40,760 nucleotides of DNA, taken from NCBI GenBank assembly GCA_017964785.1, contig JAGCRH010000048.1, forward strand, positions 1-40,760, written 5' to 3'. The stretch is from Prevotella sp. Its GTDB lineage: Bacteria > Bacteroidota > Bacteroidia > Bacteroidales > Bacteroidaceae. Numbering within the stretch: the first letter of the stretch is position 1; every line of letters starts with the position of its first letter. The notes below the pieces were generated by a model. It made no database searches and was not told the DNA's origin. It saw nothing but the letters and a program-made list of their open reading frames with translations. Shown here piece after piece: positions 8,328-16,980 of the stretch. Both the position numbers and the translations under genes were made by a program.

Positions 8328-9869
8328 TTATTTGGCGTAAGCAACGCTTCGTGTCTCTCGGATAACCGTGATCTTCACCTGACCCGGATAGGTCATCTCA
8401 TTCTGTATCTTCGTGGCGATCTCACCACTCAGGGCCTCGGTCTCAGCATCGCTCATCTTGTCGGCACCGACGATGACCCGCAACTCACGACCGGCCTGGA
8501 TGGCGTAGGTCTTGGTGACACCCGGATAACTCATGGCAATGGCCTCCAAGTCGTTCAGACGCTTGATATAAGCCTCCACTATCTCACGACGGGCACCGGG
8601 ACGGGCACCAGAGATAGCATCACACACCTGTACAATGGGCGCCAACAGCGTCTGCATCTCCATCTCGTCGTGATGGGCGCCAATGGCATTGCAGATGTCG
8701 GGTTTCTCCTTGAACTGCTCGGCAATCTTGGCACCATAGAGGGCGTGAGGCATCTCACTCTCCTCGTCGGGCACCTTACCGATATCGTGCAACAATCCGG
8801 CTCGCTTGGCCTTCTTCGGGTTCAGACCGAGTTCTGAAGCCATCACGGCACAGAGATTGGCCGTCTCACGGGCATGCTGCAACAGGTTCTGTCCGTAAGA
8901 GGAACGGTATTTCATCTTACCGATAATACGGATGAGTTCGGGGTGTAGACCATGGATACCGAGGTCGATAGCCGTACGCTTACCTGTCTCGATGATCTCA
9001 TTGTCGAGTTGTTTCTTCACCTTGGCAACCACCTCCTCGATACGGGCTGGGTGAATACGTCCGTCACTCACCAACTGGTGCAGGGCCAGACGACAAGTCT
9101 CACGGCGCACAGGGTCGAAGCCGCTGATGACGATAGCCTCAGGCGTATCATCAACGACGATTTCCACACCAGCGGCAGCCTCCAAGGCCCGGATGTTTCT
9201 GCCTTCACGACCGATGATACGGCCTTTCACCTCGTCATTGTCGATATGGAACACGCTGACGGAGTTCTCGATGGCCGTCTCCGTAGCCACGCGCTGGATG
9301 GTCTGGATGACAATCTTCTTGGCCTGGGCATCGGCATTGAGTTTCGCCTCGTCCATAATCTCATTGATGTAACTGGCAGCGGCTGTCTTGGCCTCGTCCT
9401 TCATCGATTCCACCAGACGGTTCTTGGCTTCCTCGGCACTCAGGCCAGATACCTCTTCCAGCATCTCGCGCTCCTTGAGTTGCATCTTCTCCAGTTCCTC
9501 TGCCTTGACAGCAAGTAATTTCTTCTCGTTGTCAACGCGCTGCTGCAGGTTGTCGAGTTCGTTCTTACGACGGCCGAGTTCCTCCTGACGCTGGTTCAGT
9601 GAGATCTCACGCTGTTTCAGTTTGTTCTCACTCTGCTGGATGTGCTGGTTGCGCTGCTGCACTTCCTTCTCCAACTCGCTCTTCTTGTTCAGGAATTTCT
9701 CCTTTACCTCCAGGAGTTTCTTCTCTTTAATCACCTCAGCCTGTTTGGTGGCTGTATCGACCATTTCCTTGTATTTGCCCTTCAGGACATAGCGGAAAAT
9801 CAGATATCCGCAGACACCTCCAAGTGCGAGGGCGCCTGCAGCAATCAACAGTACAAAAATTAAATCCAT
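8328..9869 (-). CDS. rny: Ribonuclease Y
   Basis: This 513-aa membrane-anchored endoribonuclease starts mRNA decay. The domain order is textbook: one N-terminal membrane helix (about 3-27), a long charged coiled coil (about 32-160), a KH RNA-binding domain ([10 protein letters not shown] at 216-225) and an HD domain (LLHDIGK, with His361-Asp362, then GAHHDE). Length is normal for the family. It is the last gene of a minus-strand group with zapA and a small coiled-coil gene, 29 bp after zapA, with no promoter visible in that gap. Sharing a transcript with a division protein is a gene-order observation, not proof of joint function. Confidence 0.95.
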   Translation of the reverse strand: MDLIFVLLIAAGALALGGVCGYLIFRYVLKGKYKEMVDTATKQAEVIKEKKLLEVKEKFLNKKSELEKEVQQRNQHIQQSENKLKQREISLNQRQEELGRRKNELDNLQQRVDNEKKLLAVKAEELEKMQLKEREMLEEVSGLSAEEAKNRLVESMKDEAKTAAASYINEIMDEAKLNADAQAKKIVIQTIQRVATETAIENSVSVFHIDNDEVKGRIIGREGRNIRALEAAAGVEIVVDDTPEAIVISGFDPVRRETCRLALHQLVSDGRIHPARIEEVVAKVKKQLDNEIIETGKRTAIDLGIHGLHPELIRIIGKMKYRSSYGQNLLQHARETANLCAVMASELGLNPKKAKRAGLLHDIGKVPDEESEMPHALYGAKIAEQFKEKPDICNAIGAHHDEMEMQTLLAPIVQVCDAISGARPGARREIVEAYIKRLNDLEAIAMSYPGVTKTYAIQAGRELRVIVGADKMSDAETEALSGEIATKIQNEMTYPGQVKITVIRETRSVAYAK

Positions 9870-9898
9870 AAAAAATCTATGTTGTTAAAATAATATTC

Positions 9899-10198
9899 TC
9901 ATTTTAGAGCCTCTTCAATGTCGGAAGTCAACTTCTGGAGAATATCATTATAGGGGACTGTATCGTTCTTCCGATGTTCCCGCTCATAGAGCAGCGCAAT
10001 GTCTATCAGGGTCATCAGCGAGATGGTGTGCTCGCCCTTCTTCCCTTTATAGGCCTGTGCATACGCGTTGTAGCGGTCGGTGATGAGTTTGGCGGCAGCC
10101 CGGTAGAACTCTTCATCCTCCCGGTTCACCGTCACCGCAATCTCCTCATCATAGACGTGCAGTCGGATATGTAGTTTCTCTTTGTTCACTTCTGCCAT
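9899..10198 (-). CDS. zapA: Cell division protein ZapA
   Basis: This 99-aa cytoplasmic protein matches the short ZapA family, which cross-links FtsZ filaments at the division ring. The N-terminal globular domain (about 8-50) has the family pattern (LHIRLHVYDEEIAVTVNRED, then EEFYRAAAKLITDRYNAYAQ), and the C-terminal 45 residues form an amphipathic helix suited to dimeric coiled-coil pairing. The ATG at 10198 is 15 bp after the stop of the preceding coiled-coil gene, so both are probably on one transcript with rny. Confidence 0.88.
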   Translation of the reverse strand: MAEVNKEKLHIRLHVYDEEIAVTVNREDEEFYRAAAKLITDRYNAYAQAYKGKKGEHTISLMTLIDIALLYEREHRKNDTVPYNDILQKLTSDIEEALK

Positions 10199-10213
10199 CG
10201 CATCTTCTCTGTT

Positions 10214-10510
10214 TTACTGTTCGTCGCTTAAGATAGCAATGCACTTGTTTACTTCCCTGATCAGTTTGGCCACGCGCGCCTTGGCACTTTCCAGGTCGCC
10301 GTCAGTGATTTCCATCATCTTTGCCATTTTCAGGGTATTATAGTCATTGTCCGCCTGAACCAACTTTGCCTGCAGTTGTTTCATCTCCTGCTCGTTTTTC
10401 TCCACCATCGCATACAGGTCTGCGTTCTCCTTCTTCAGTTCCTGAAACCGGAGGATCAAATCCCGCACACGGGTCTGAAAAGTGGCAATTGTCTGCTCGT
10501 TCGAAGTCAT
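10214..10510 (-). CDS. Small coiled-coil protein upstream of zapA
   Basis: This is a 98-aa soluble protein, almost wholly helical, with heptad-like Leu/Met spacing across about residues 8-65 (LILRFQELKKENADLYAMVE, EQEMKQLQAKLVQ). No signal peptide or membrane segment is seen. I do not recognise a named family. Being first in a transcript with zapA, it could be a ZapB-like or FtsB-like division partner, but coiled coils are uninformative and this is inference. A TAATTTTG promoter box lies about 20 bp upstream. Confidence 0.75.
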   Translation of the reverse strand: MTSNEQTIATFQTRVRDLILRFQELKKENADLYAMVEKNEQEMKQLQAKLVQADNDYNTLKMAKMMEITDGDLESAKARVAKLIREVNKCIAILSDEQ

Positions 10511-10529
10511 GACGTAATGTTTTGTCCCA

Positions 10530-10537
10530 CAAAATTA
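10530..10537 (-). promoter_or_regulatory. Promoter -7 box for the coiled-coil/zapA/rny group
   Basis: The minus strand reads TAATTTTG, an exact TAnnTTTG match, about 20 bp before the ATG at 10510. No clear -33 element is seen. Confidence 0.55.
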
Positions 10538-10591
10538 TATAAAATAGTTCTTAAAGAAATGCCACAGGCAAATCTTTTAAGATTTTTTATA

Positions 10592-11215
10592 CTATTTCTC
10601 GTCGTTAGCGGGTCGTTTCTCCTTTTTCGCCAGCATCACCACCTTATAGACGAAGTTGGTGATCCACTGCTGGGAGAAGCCCAAGCGCTGACTGTACTGA
10701 CGCACGGCCACCACTGACTTCAGCACGGCAGGATCGGTGTAGTCGTTCTTGTTGAAGATATCGTTCACAGTTTTCTCTGTCATCGCGTAAAGCAACTTCT
10801 TCAGGAAACCCGGCAGACGAAGTTTGAACTTCATCAGATTACCCGTTAGCATCATCAGTTCCTGCGTAAAGCCCTGAAACTGCACCAAATAGGTCTGTGC
10901 ATCTTGCACTTTCTTACAACGCTTACGAAGACTGGAGTCTATCTCCTTGAAGAAGTCGTCGTCCATGCCATACATGCTCTTCAACATATTCTTACAACGA
11001 CTCCGCTCGCCTACACCTAACTTATTATTCACCGTAGGCACCTTCAGGGTAGCCTTGAACACACGAAGGTCAGGCAGAGCCGCTAGGTTAGTGATGCCGA
11101 GGTCGGCAGCCATCGCAGCCTGGAAATACACACGGATCAGCGTCATGAAGTCCTCCATGCCGCCCACCTTGTATTCACCGTCTTTCCTTCCGAAAATTTT
11201 ATTCCAAAATCCCAT
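10592..11215 (-). CDS. Conserved protein of unknown function
   Basis: This is a 207-aa soluble, basic, mostly helical protein with no signal peptide or membrane helix. Visible traits are an N-terminal GFWNKIFGRKDGEY segment, a middle region rich in Lys/Arg (LGVGERSRCKNMLKSMYG, SSLRKRCKKVQDAQTYL), and a helical C-terminal half (FLKKLLYAMTEKTVNDIFNK, QQWITNFVYKVVMLAKKEK). I do not recognise the family. It is divergent from rfbA across an almost perfect inverted repeat containing both promoters, and 81 bp separate its end from the coiled-coil gene start. It seems to be a single-gene unit. Confidence 0.75.
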   Translation of the reverse strand: MGFWNKIFGRKDGEYKVGGMEDFMTLIRVYFQAAMAADLGITNLAALPDLRVFKATLKVPTVNNKLGVGERSRCKNMLKSMYGMDDDFFKEIDSSLRKRCKKVQDAQTYLVQFQGFTQELMMLTGNLMKFKLRLPGFLKKLLYAMTEKTVNDIFNKNDYTDPAVLKSVVAVRQYSQRLGFSQQWITNFVYKVVMLAKKEKRPANDEK

Positions 11216-11243
11216 AAATCTCGTTTTTTTCGTAATTTGGGTG

Positions 11244-11251
11244 CAAAGTTA
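11244..11251 (-). promoter_or_regulatory. Promoter -7 box for the unknown gene at 10592-11215
   Basis: The minus strand reads TAACTTTG, followed by CACCC. It lies about 29 bp before the ATG at 11215. The nearest TTTG-like element upstream is about 24 bp away, longer than the usual 19-21 bp spacing. Confidence 0.55.
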
Positions 11252-11263
11252 CGATTTTTTTCG

Positions 11264-11271
11264 TAATTTTG
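11264..11271 (+). promoter_or_regulatory. Promoter -7 box for rfbA
   Basis: TAATTTTG followed by CACCC, about 20 bp before the rfbA ATG. It mirrors the minus-strand box in the other arm of the inverted repeat. The best TTTG (11236-11239) is 24 bp upstream, so the spacing is not ideal. Confidence 0.55.
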
Positions 11272-11291
11272 CACCCAAATTCTAAAAAAAT

Positions 11292-12164
11292 ATGAAAGGA
11301 ATAGTATTAGCCGGCGGTTCTGGAACCCGCCTTTACCCCATCACAAAGGGTATCAGCAAACAATTGATTCCGATCTTCGACAAACCGATGATCTATTATC
11401 CCATCTCCGCACTGATGCTGGCGGGCATCCGCGAGATCCTAATAATCTCAACCCCCTACGACCTGCCCGGTTTCAAGCGCCTCCTCGGCGACGGTTCCGA
11501 CATCGGCGTGCATTTTGAATATGCCGAGCAACCCTCACCCGACGGACTGGCCCAAGCCTTCATCATCGGTGAGGAGTTTATTGGTGACGATTGCGCCTGT
11601 CTTGTCTTAGGCGATAATATCTTCTATGGTTCCGGCTTCACGGGATTACTAAAGCAAAGCGTCGAGAATGCAGAGAAGCATGGACTCGCCACCGTCTTCG
11701 GCTACTATGTCAACGACCCCGAGCGCTACGGCGTGGCTGAGTTCGATGCCGACGGTAACTGCCTTAGCATCGAGGAGAAGCCCGAGCACCCGAAGTCCAA
11801 CTATGCCGTCGTGGGCCTCTATTTCTATCCCAACAGCGTGGTCGACATTGCCAAACACATCAAACCCTCTGCACGTGGAGAATTAGAGATTACTACAGTC
11901 AACCAGGAATATCTCGCCCAGCAGAAACTGAAAGTACAGACTTTGCAGCGCGGCTTTGCCTGGCTCGACACCGGTACCCACGACTCCCTCTCCGAAGCCT
12001 CCACCTTCATCGAGGTCATCGAGAAGCGCCAAGGTCTGAAAGTGGCCTGCTTAGAGGAGATTGCCTTCAAGCGCGGCTGGATCAGCAAAGAGCAATTGGC
12101 CGAGGTGGCTAAGCCCATGGCTAAGAACGACTACGGCAAATACCTTCTCACCCTCGCAAAATAA
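11292..12164 (+). CDS. rfbA: Glucose-1-phosphate thymidylyltransferase
   Basis: This 290-aa cytoplasmic nucleotidyltransferase makes dTDP-glucose from dTTP and glucose-1-phosphate, the first step to dTDP-L-rhamnose and other dTDP-sugars. The nucleotide-binding start [18 protein letters not shown] (about residues 8-25) is canonical, followed by [18 protein letters not shown] and LDTGTHDSL blocks. Full length is present. rfbB, rfbC and rfbD do not follow; the next gene, 103 bp downstream, is a polysaccharide export gene. rfbA therefore heads module A physically, but the rest of the dTDP-sugar pathway must be elsewhere. Confidence 0.95.
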   Translation: MKGIVLAGGSGTRLYPITKGISKQLIPIFDKPMIYYPISALMLAGIREILIISTPYDLPGFKRLLGDGSDIGVHFEYAEQPSPDGLAQAFIIGEEFIGDDCACLVLGDNIFYGSGFTGLLKQSVENAEKHGLATVFGYYVNDPERYGVAEFDADGNCLSIEEKPEHPKSNYAVVGLYFYPNSVVDIAKHIKPSARGELEITTVNQEYLAQQKLKVQTLQRGFAWLDTGTHDSLSEASTFIEVIEKRQGLKVACLEEIAFKRGWISKEQLAEVAKPMAKNDYGKYLLTLAK

Positions 12165-12185
12165 GATCGTTCAGAAAAAAAACAG

Positions 12186-12193
12186 TAATTTTA
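12186..12193 (+). promoter_or_regulatory. Possible weak promoter box before module A
   Basis: TAATTTTA departs from TAnnTTTG only at the last base. It is the best candidate in the 103-bp gap between rfbA and the export gene. There is no clear -33 element and no terminator after rfbA, so read-through from the rfbA promoter is equally likely. Confidence 0.3.
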
Positions 12194-12267
12194 CACGCTG
12201 AATACAATAAAAACGCCAACAATGGGTTATTATTATAAATATGTACGCGGAAAACAAGAAAAATAGG

Positions 12268-14682
12268 ATGAAAAAACTATCATCGATACTCATCTCTCTG
12301 ATGCTAACCACAACTGCAGGTTGGGCACAGTCGAACATGACCGACAATCAGGTAATGGATTATGTGGTCGAACAGAACGCCAAGGGTGTGTCACGCCAAC
12401 AGATTGTGACGCAACTAATGCAGCGCGGCGTGAACATCGACCAGATACGGCGCATACAGCAACAGTACCAAAAACTCCAAAAAGACGGTTCTTCGGGTGG
12501 GGGCATCACAATCAGTTCGCAAAGTGACAAGAACCGCCAGCGGGAAGCCAATGGTGAGGAAAAAGAAGAGCAGTTAATAGAAATGAACAAAGCCACAGAC
12601 TCTTCGCTAGATAATAACGATGAAGAAGGAGAAACTGGTCGTAAGATATTCGGCCACGACGTTTTCAATAAAAGAAACCTGACCTTCGAAAGCAGTATGA
12701 ATCTCGCCACCCCGCAGAACTACTGTCTGGGGCCTGGTGATGTTGTAAACATTGACATCTGGGGTGCCTCCCAGGAAAGTGTCAGCAAGACAATAACTCC
12801 AGACGGGACCATCACAATGAATGGCATTGGCGTAATCTCATTAGGAGGTTTGTCGGTCAAGCAGGCGAAGTCAAGGCTTAGGAGTGTACTTGGCCCCAGA
12901 TACCAGAATTCTCAAATAGAATTGACGCTTGGACAGACCCGTACCATCACTATCAGTATCATGGGTGAGGTAAAGACACCTGGCACATATACGATGTCGG
13001 CTTTCGCTACCGTCTACAACGCCCTCTATATGGCAGGTGGCCCCAACGATATCGGAACCCTAAGGAATGTCCAGGTATTCCGTAACGGCCGGCTCCTTTC
13101 AAGCGTCGATGTCTATGATTTTCTGCTCAATGGCAAACTGACGGGAGATGTACGTCTTCAGGACAATGATATCATTACCGTAGCGCCATACGAGGCTTTG
13201 GTGAATATCACAGGTAAGGTAAAGCGCCCGATGTTCTACGAAATGAAGAAGACAGAGAGTGCCGCCACCCTACTCCGCTATGCCGGCGGTTTCACTGGCG
13301 ATGCCTATACCAAGGCTATCAGGGTCAACCGTAAAGCCGGAGAACAATATTCCGTTTTCAGTGTCGGCGAATTTGACCTCAACGATTTCAAACTGATGGA
13401 CGAGGATTCTGTATCCGTTGATGCCAACCTTCACCGCTATCAGAATATGGTAGAGATAAAGGGTGCCGTGTTCCGTCCGGGCATGTATCAGTTAGGTGGG
13501 CAGATCTGCACCGTCAAGGCACTGATTGAGGCTGCAGATGGATTGACGGAGAATGCCATCAGCCACCATGCTGTGATGCACCGTATGCAGGCCGACCGTT
13601 CCCTGAAGATGCAGAGTATTGATATCAAGGGTATTCTTGAAGGCACCGTTCCCGACGTGGAACTGAAGAATGAGGACGTGCTTTTTATTGCCAGTCGCGA
13701 AGAAGAAATAATGGACCAGACCATCACCATCCACGGTGAAGTGAATAATCCTGGTGTATATAGGTTTGCGACAAATGAGACCATTGAGGATCTCGTGATG
13801 CAGGCAGGAGGCCTGACTAATGCCGCTTCATTGGCAAAGGTCGATGTGGCCCGCAGAATCATTGATCCGGATGCGACGGAAGCAGGTGACACCTTAGCAT
13901 TCACCTATCGTTTCAGACTCAATCCGGACTTCACCATCCCACAAGGTGAAATGCCCTTCACCCTGCAGCCTTATGACGAAGTGTATATCCGCAGAAGTCC
14001 GAACTACATTGAGCAGCAGAACATCACCGTTGAGGGCGAAGTACAGTTCAAAGGTGAATACACTCTGACAGATAAGAGCCAGCACCTTAGCGACATCATC
14101 AAGTTGGCAGGCGGCATTACCAAGCATGCCTATCCCGAAGGAGCCAAACTGCTGAGAAGGATGACGCCCGAAGAGCAGGAAACGATGAAGACGATGCTGC
14201 GCACTGCCAAACGTAACTCTGGAAAAGACTCCATTGATATATCTATGCTTGCTACGATGACAACATATCCCGTGGCCATCGAACTTGACAAGGCCCTGCA
14301 GAAGCCCCATAGTGACGACGACCCGGTACTTCGCGAAGGCGACCGTATCATCGTGCCGAAATATACCAGTACCGTCACCATCAACGGAGAGGTACTTTAC
14401 CCGAATACCGTCCGTTATATGGCTGGCAAAGATGCAGACTATTACATCGACCTTGCCGGAGGAGCCACTTCCAATGCTAAGAAAAGAAAGGCCATTATTG
14501 TCTATATGAACGGCATGGTGGCGAAAGCCAGCAGCAAGAACAAGCCCCGTCCAGGTTGCCAAATAGTTGTTCCTACCAAAAAAGAGCATCGCCAACTGAC
14601 CACACCAGAAATACTTAGCATGGGATCTAGTATAGCCTCTCTCGGTTCCATCATTGCCAGTATTGTTCATCTTACAAAATAA
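12268..14682 (+). CDS. Polysaccharide export protein with six SLBB repeats (module A)
   Basis: This is an 804-aa envelope protein. The ATG at 12268 is preferred over 12241 because it opens a good type I signal peptide (MKKLSSILISLMLTTTAGWA). Residues about 22-72 are helical, about 80-125 are charged and low-complexity, and about 150-235 are the Poly_export domain (YCLGPGDVVNIDIWG). Six SLBB-like units follow, each with a GEV/GKV-x-x-P-G-x-Y type strand and an A-G-G turn (MGEVKTPGTYTM, TGKVKRPMFYEM, KGAVFRPGMYQL, HGEVNNPGVYRF, EGEVQFKGEYTL, NGEVLYPNTVRY). The C-terminus is hydrophobic. There is no lipobox, unlike the module B homologue. It probably forms the periplasm-to-surface channel for the module A polymer. 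Confidence 0.9.
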   Translation: MKKLSSILISLMLTTTAGWAQSNMTDNQVMDYVVEQNAKGVSRQQIVTQLMQRGVNIDQIRRIQQQYQKLQKDGSSGGGITISSQSDKNRQREANGEEKEEQLIEMNKATDSSLDNNDEEGETGRKIFGHDVFNKRNLTFESSMNLATPQNYCLGPGDVVNIDIWGASQESVSKTITPDGTITMNGIGVISLGGLSVKQAKSRLRSVLGPRYQNSQIELTLGQTRTITISIMGEVKTPGTYTMSAFATVYNALYMAGGPNDIGTLRNVQVFRNGRLLSSVDVYDFLLNGKLTGDVRLQDNDIITVAPYEALVNITGKVKRPMFYEMKKTESAATLLRYAGGFTGDAYTKAIRVNRKAGEQYSVFSVGEFDLNDFKLMDEDSVSVDANLHRYQNMVEIKGAVFRPGMYQLGGQICTVKALIEAADGLTENAISHHAVMHRMQADRSLKMQSIDIKGILEGTVPDVELKNEDVLFIASREEEIMDQTITIHGEVNNPGVYRFATNETIEDLVMQAGGLTNAASLAKVDVARRIIDPDATEAGDTLAFTYRFRLNPDFTIPQGEMPFTLQPYDEVYIRRSPNYIEQQNITVEGEVQFKGEYTLTDKSQHLSDIIKLAGGITKHAYPEGAKLLRRMTPEEQETMKTMLRTAKRNSGKDSIDISMLATMTTYPVAIELDKALQKPHSDDDPVLREGDRIIVPKYTSTVTINGEVLYPNTVRYMAGKDADYYIDLAGGATSNAKKRKAIIVYMNGMVAKASSKNKPRPGCQIVVPTKKEHRQLTTPEILSMGSSIASLGSIIASIVHLTK

Positions 14683-14689
14683 ACAGGAA

Positions 14690-15739
14690 ATGAAGAATAA
14701 GACTATAGACATCACAAAGATATGGGCAACACTATGGAGTAAGAGGAAACTTTTTTTCAAAGTGTGGGGCATCACCTTCGTACTGTCATGCCTATTGATT
14801 CTGCCACAGCCCCGATACTACACCACTGAAGTCTCCGTTGCCCCAGAATCAGCAGAAGCAAAAGAGGCAGGAAGTCTGGCTTCTTTAGCGTCAAATTTCG
14901 GTGTGAATATCGGCAACGGTTACTCTGATGCCATCTATCCACAACTTTATCCAGAACTTTTTGAGTCGACAAAATTCATCGTAGGCCTGTTGGATATCAA
15001 AGTGAGAACCAAAGACGGTGAAGTGGAGACTGACTATTATACCTATCTGAGAAACCACCAAAAGAAAAACATCCTTTTAATGCCATTCCTTTCACTCAAG
15101 AGGTGGGTCACTTCCCTCTTCACCCCAAAGGATGAAGAAATTCCAGGCAAGGATGGTAAGCGGTTTAACCCTTTCGAATTGTCCAGAACCGCCACTGGCA
15201 TCGTCAAGGATGTGCAAAAGAACATCCAGTGTACCTACAGCCGTACCACTGATATCGTCACGATAGAAGTGACTGATCAAGACCCATTGGTCTGTGCCCT
15301 GCTTGCCGACAGCATCAAACAACATATACAGGATTTCGTTACCGACTACCGCACAAAGAAATCGCGCATCGACTTAGAATACTACAACATGCTGACAGCA
15401 GAAGCCAAGGTTAATTACGACAAAGCCCGTATGAAATATGCCGCCTTCTCGGATGCCAGCACAAATGTATCATTGAGGAGCGTGGAACTGAAAATGCAGG
15501 ATATGGAGAACGATATGCAGGCAAAATATAACATCTACACCGCCATGAACACCCGCCTTGAGGCGGCTATGGCTAAGGTGCAGGAGAATACCCCAGCCTT
15601 CACAGAACTAAAGAATGCCACTGTACCCATCAAGCCTGCTGGTCCTAAGCGCATGATCTTCGTAGCCGCCATGCTGTTTTTGGCTACTTGCGGGACGATA
15701 GTCCACCTTTATCGCAAGGAATTAATTGAATGGTTCTAA
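14690..15739 (+). CDS. wzz: Chain-length determinant (Wzz) protein, module A
   Basis: This 349-aa inner-membrane polysaccharide co-polymerase has membrane helices at about 20-42 and 322-342, flanking a periplasmic region that ends in a coiled coil (about 235-300). The Pro-rich PIKPAGPKR stretch before the second helix is typical of Wzz proteins. There is no cytoplasmic tyrosine-kinase domain. The ATG is 7 bp after the export gene stop, and the short spacing to the flippase gene (14 bp) supports one operon. It should set polymer length together with the module A Wzy. The upstream in-frame extension to 14654 overlaps the previous gene and was rejected. Confidence 0.87.
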   Translation: MKNKTIDITKIWATLWSKRKLFFKVWGITFVLSCLLILPQPRYYTTEVSVAPESAEAKEAGSLASLASNFGVNIGNGYSDAIYPQLYPELFESTKFIVGLLDIKVRTKDGEVETDYYTYLRNHQKKNILLMPFLSLKRWVTSLFTPKDEEIPGKDGKRFNPFELSRTATGIVKDVQKNIQCTYSRTTDIVTIEVTDQDPLVCALLADSIKQHIQDFVTDYRTKKSRIDLEYYNMLTAEAKVNYDKARMKYAAFSDASTNVSLRSVELKMQDMENDMQAKYNIYTAMNTRLEAAMAKVQENTPAFTELKNATVPIKPAGPKRMIFVAAMLFLATCGTIVHLYRKELIEWF

Positions 15740-15753
15740 GATTATAACGGCGC

Positions 15754-16980
15754 ATGGTCAATACACGACAGGAGAAACAGGTTGTCATGCTCTTTGCCTC
15801 TACACTCATCGGGGTGTTTTTGGGGGTATTATGTTCTATCGTGAACACACGCTTCCTGGATCCTGTTGACTATGGTGACGTACGCTATGTACAGAACATC
15901 ATCAATTTTGTGACCACATTCCTGCTCTTTGGCTATTTTTTGTCAGGAGCCAGACTCATGGCTCTCTCGGATGACCGTAATTACGTGGCTCGTGTCAAGG
16001 GCATGATGATTATCATACTGGCTGGCGCATGCGTCCTGCTATGCATAGCGATGCCCATCAGTTCTTTACTGCACGCTGACCGGCCTCAGGTGGCTTGGCT
16101 CTTCCTGTTGTCGATACCCGTATGCTTCTCCCCCCTATTCCATAACTACATCGACCAGACGGCTCAGGGCGACAACCAGATAGGACTGCTTTCCCTGGCC
16201 AGACTCCTCCCCTACCTCGTCTATGTGCCTATTGGCTATCTGGTTTATTCTACCTATGGAGCCACCTCAGACAGGATGGTACTGCTGCAATGGGGTATCT
16301 ACACGGTAGTCTATCTGATTATCATCATTGCCACCAAGCCCCTGTTCCGCCATCTGAAACCCATCTGGAAGAGTCTCAACGAGGAGAATAGACGCTACGG
16401 CATACAACTCTATATCGGCTCGCTAGTCATGGTGTCGACCAACTATCTGGCAGGTATCTCATTGGGCTATTTTAATGAAGACAACAGCGAAGTGGGTTTT
16501 TACACGCTGGCCCTTACCGTCACCGCACCTTTAGCAGCCTTACCCGCCATCGTGGGAACCACCTATTTCAAGAAATTTGCCACACAGCCTGCCATCCCCA
16601 TGAAAGTGATTATTGTCACCGTAGGTCTGACCTTCGCATCATGCATCATCTTCATTCTCCTGATACATCCCGTGGTGGAATTCCTCTATACAGACCGCTA
16701 TGCCATCGTGGGTACTTATGCATCGATACTTTCTGTAGGTTTCTGTATTCATGGTCTGGGGGATATGTTCAACCGCTACCTTTGTTCCCATGGGCAAGGG
16801 GTATCCGTGCGCAACGCGAGCATTGCCAATGGGGTGTTCAAACTGCTGGGGTATACCTTCCTGGTATGGCTCTTCAATACAAATGGCGCCATTGCCACGA
16901 CCATCATTTGTGATATGGCGTATTTCTCGTGTCTCATTATCTATTATGTCAGATTCATTAAGCAGCCCGTTCATGAATAA
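15754..16980 (+). CDS. wzx: Oligosaccharide flippase (Wzx-like), module A
   Basis: This 408-aa polytopic membrane protein has about 12 hydrophobic helices and the MATE/MOP-type start seen in polysaccharide flippases (MLFASTLIGVFLGVLCSIVNTRFLDPVDYGDVRYVQ). It would flip undecaprenyl-linked repeat units across the inner membrane for Wzy. Length and hydropathy fit. The last 8 bp overlap the start of the next gene, which suggests translational coupling. It is clearly a different sequence from the module B flippase at 30473-31783, so the pair is not a recent duplication. Confidence 0.87.
   Translation: MVNTRQEKQVVMLFASTLIGVFLGVLCSIVNTRFLDPVDYGDVRYVQNIINFVTTFLLFGYFLSGARLMALSDDRNYVARVKGMMIIILAGACVLLCIAMPISSLLHADRPQVAWLFLLSIPVCFSPLFHNYIDQTAQGDNQIGLLSLARLLPYLVYVPIGYLVYSTYGATSDRMVLLQWGIYTVVYLIIIIATKPLFRHLKPIWKSLNEENRRYGIQLYIGSLVMVSTNYLAGISLGYFNEDNSEVGFYTLALTVTAPLAALPAIVGTTYFKKFATQPAIPMKVIIVTVGLTFASCIIFILLIHPVVEFLYTDRYAIVGTYASILSVGFCIHGLGDMFNRYLCSHGQGVSVRNASIANGVFKLLGYTFLVWLFNTNGAIATTIICDMAYFSCLIIYYVRFIKQPVHE

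Larger units (their letters stand above)
11234..11281. repeat. 21-bp inverted repeat spanning divergent promoters
   Basis: The arms 11234-11254 and 11261-11281 are complementary at 20 of 21 positions (the exception is a G-T pair), separated by six T residues. Each arm contains one outward-facing promoter box. The left part also forms a 30-bp-period direct repeat with the right part (CG, a T-run, CGTAATTT at 11222 and 11252). Confidence 0.85.

Noticed and set aside
13894-14775. 293-codon open frame antisense to the module A export gene
   Set aside because: It overlaps the clear SLBB coding region and the start of wzz. The product has no coherent domain, and no promoter box points that way.
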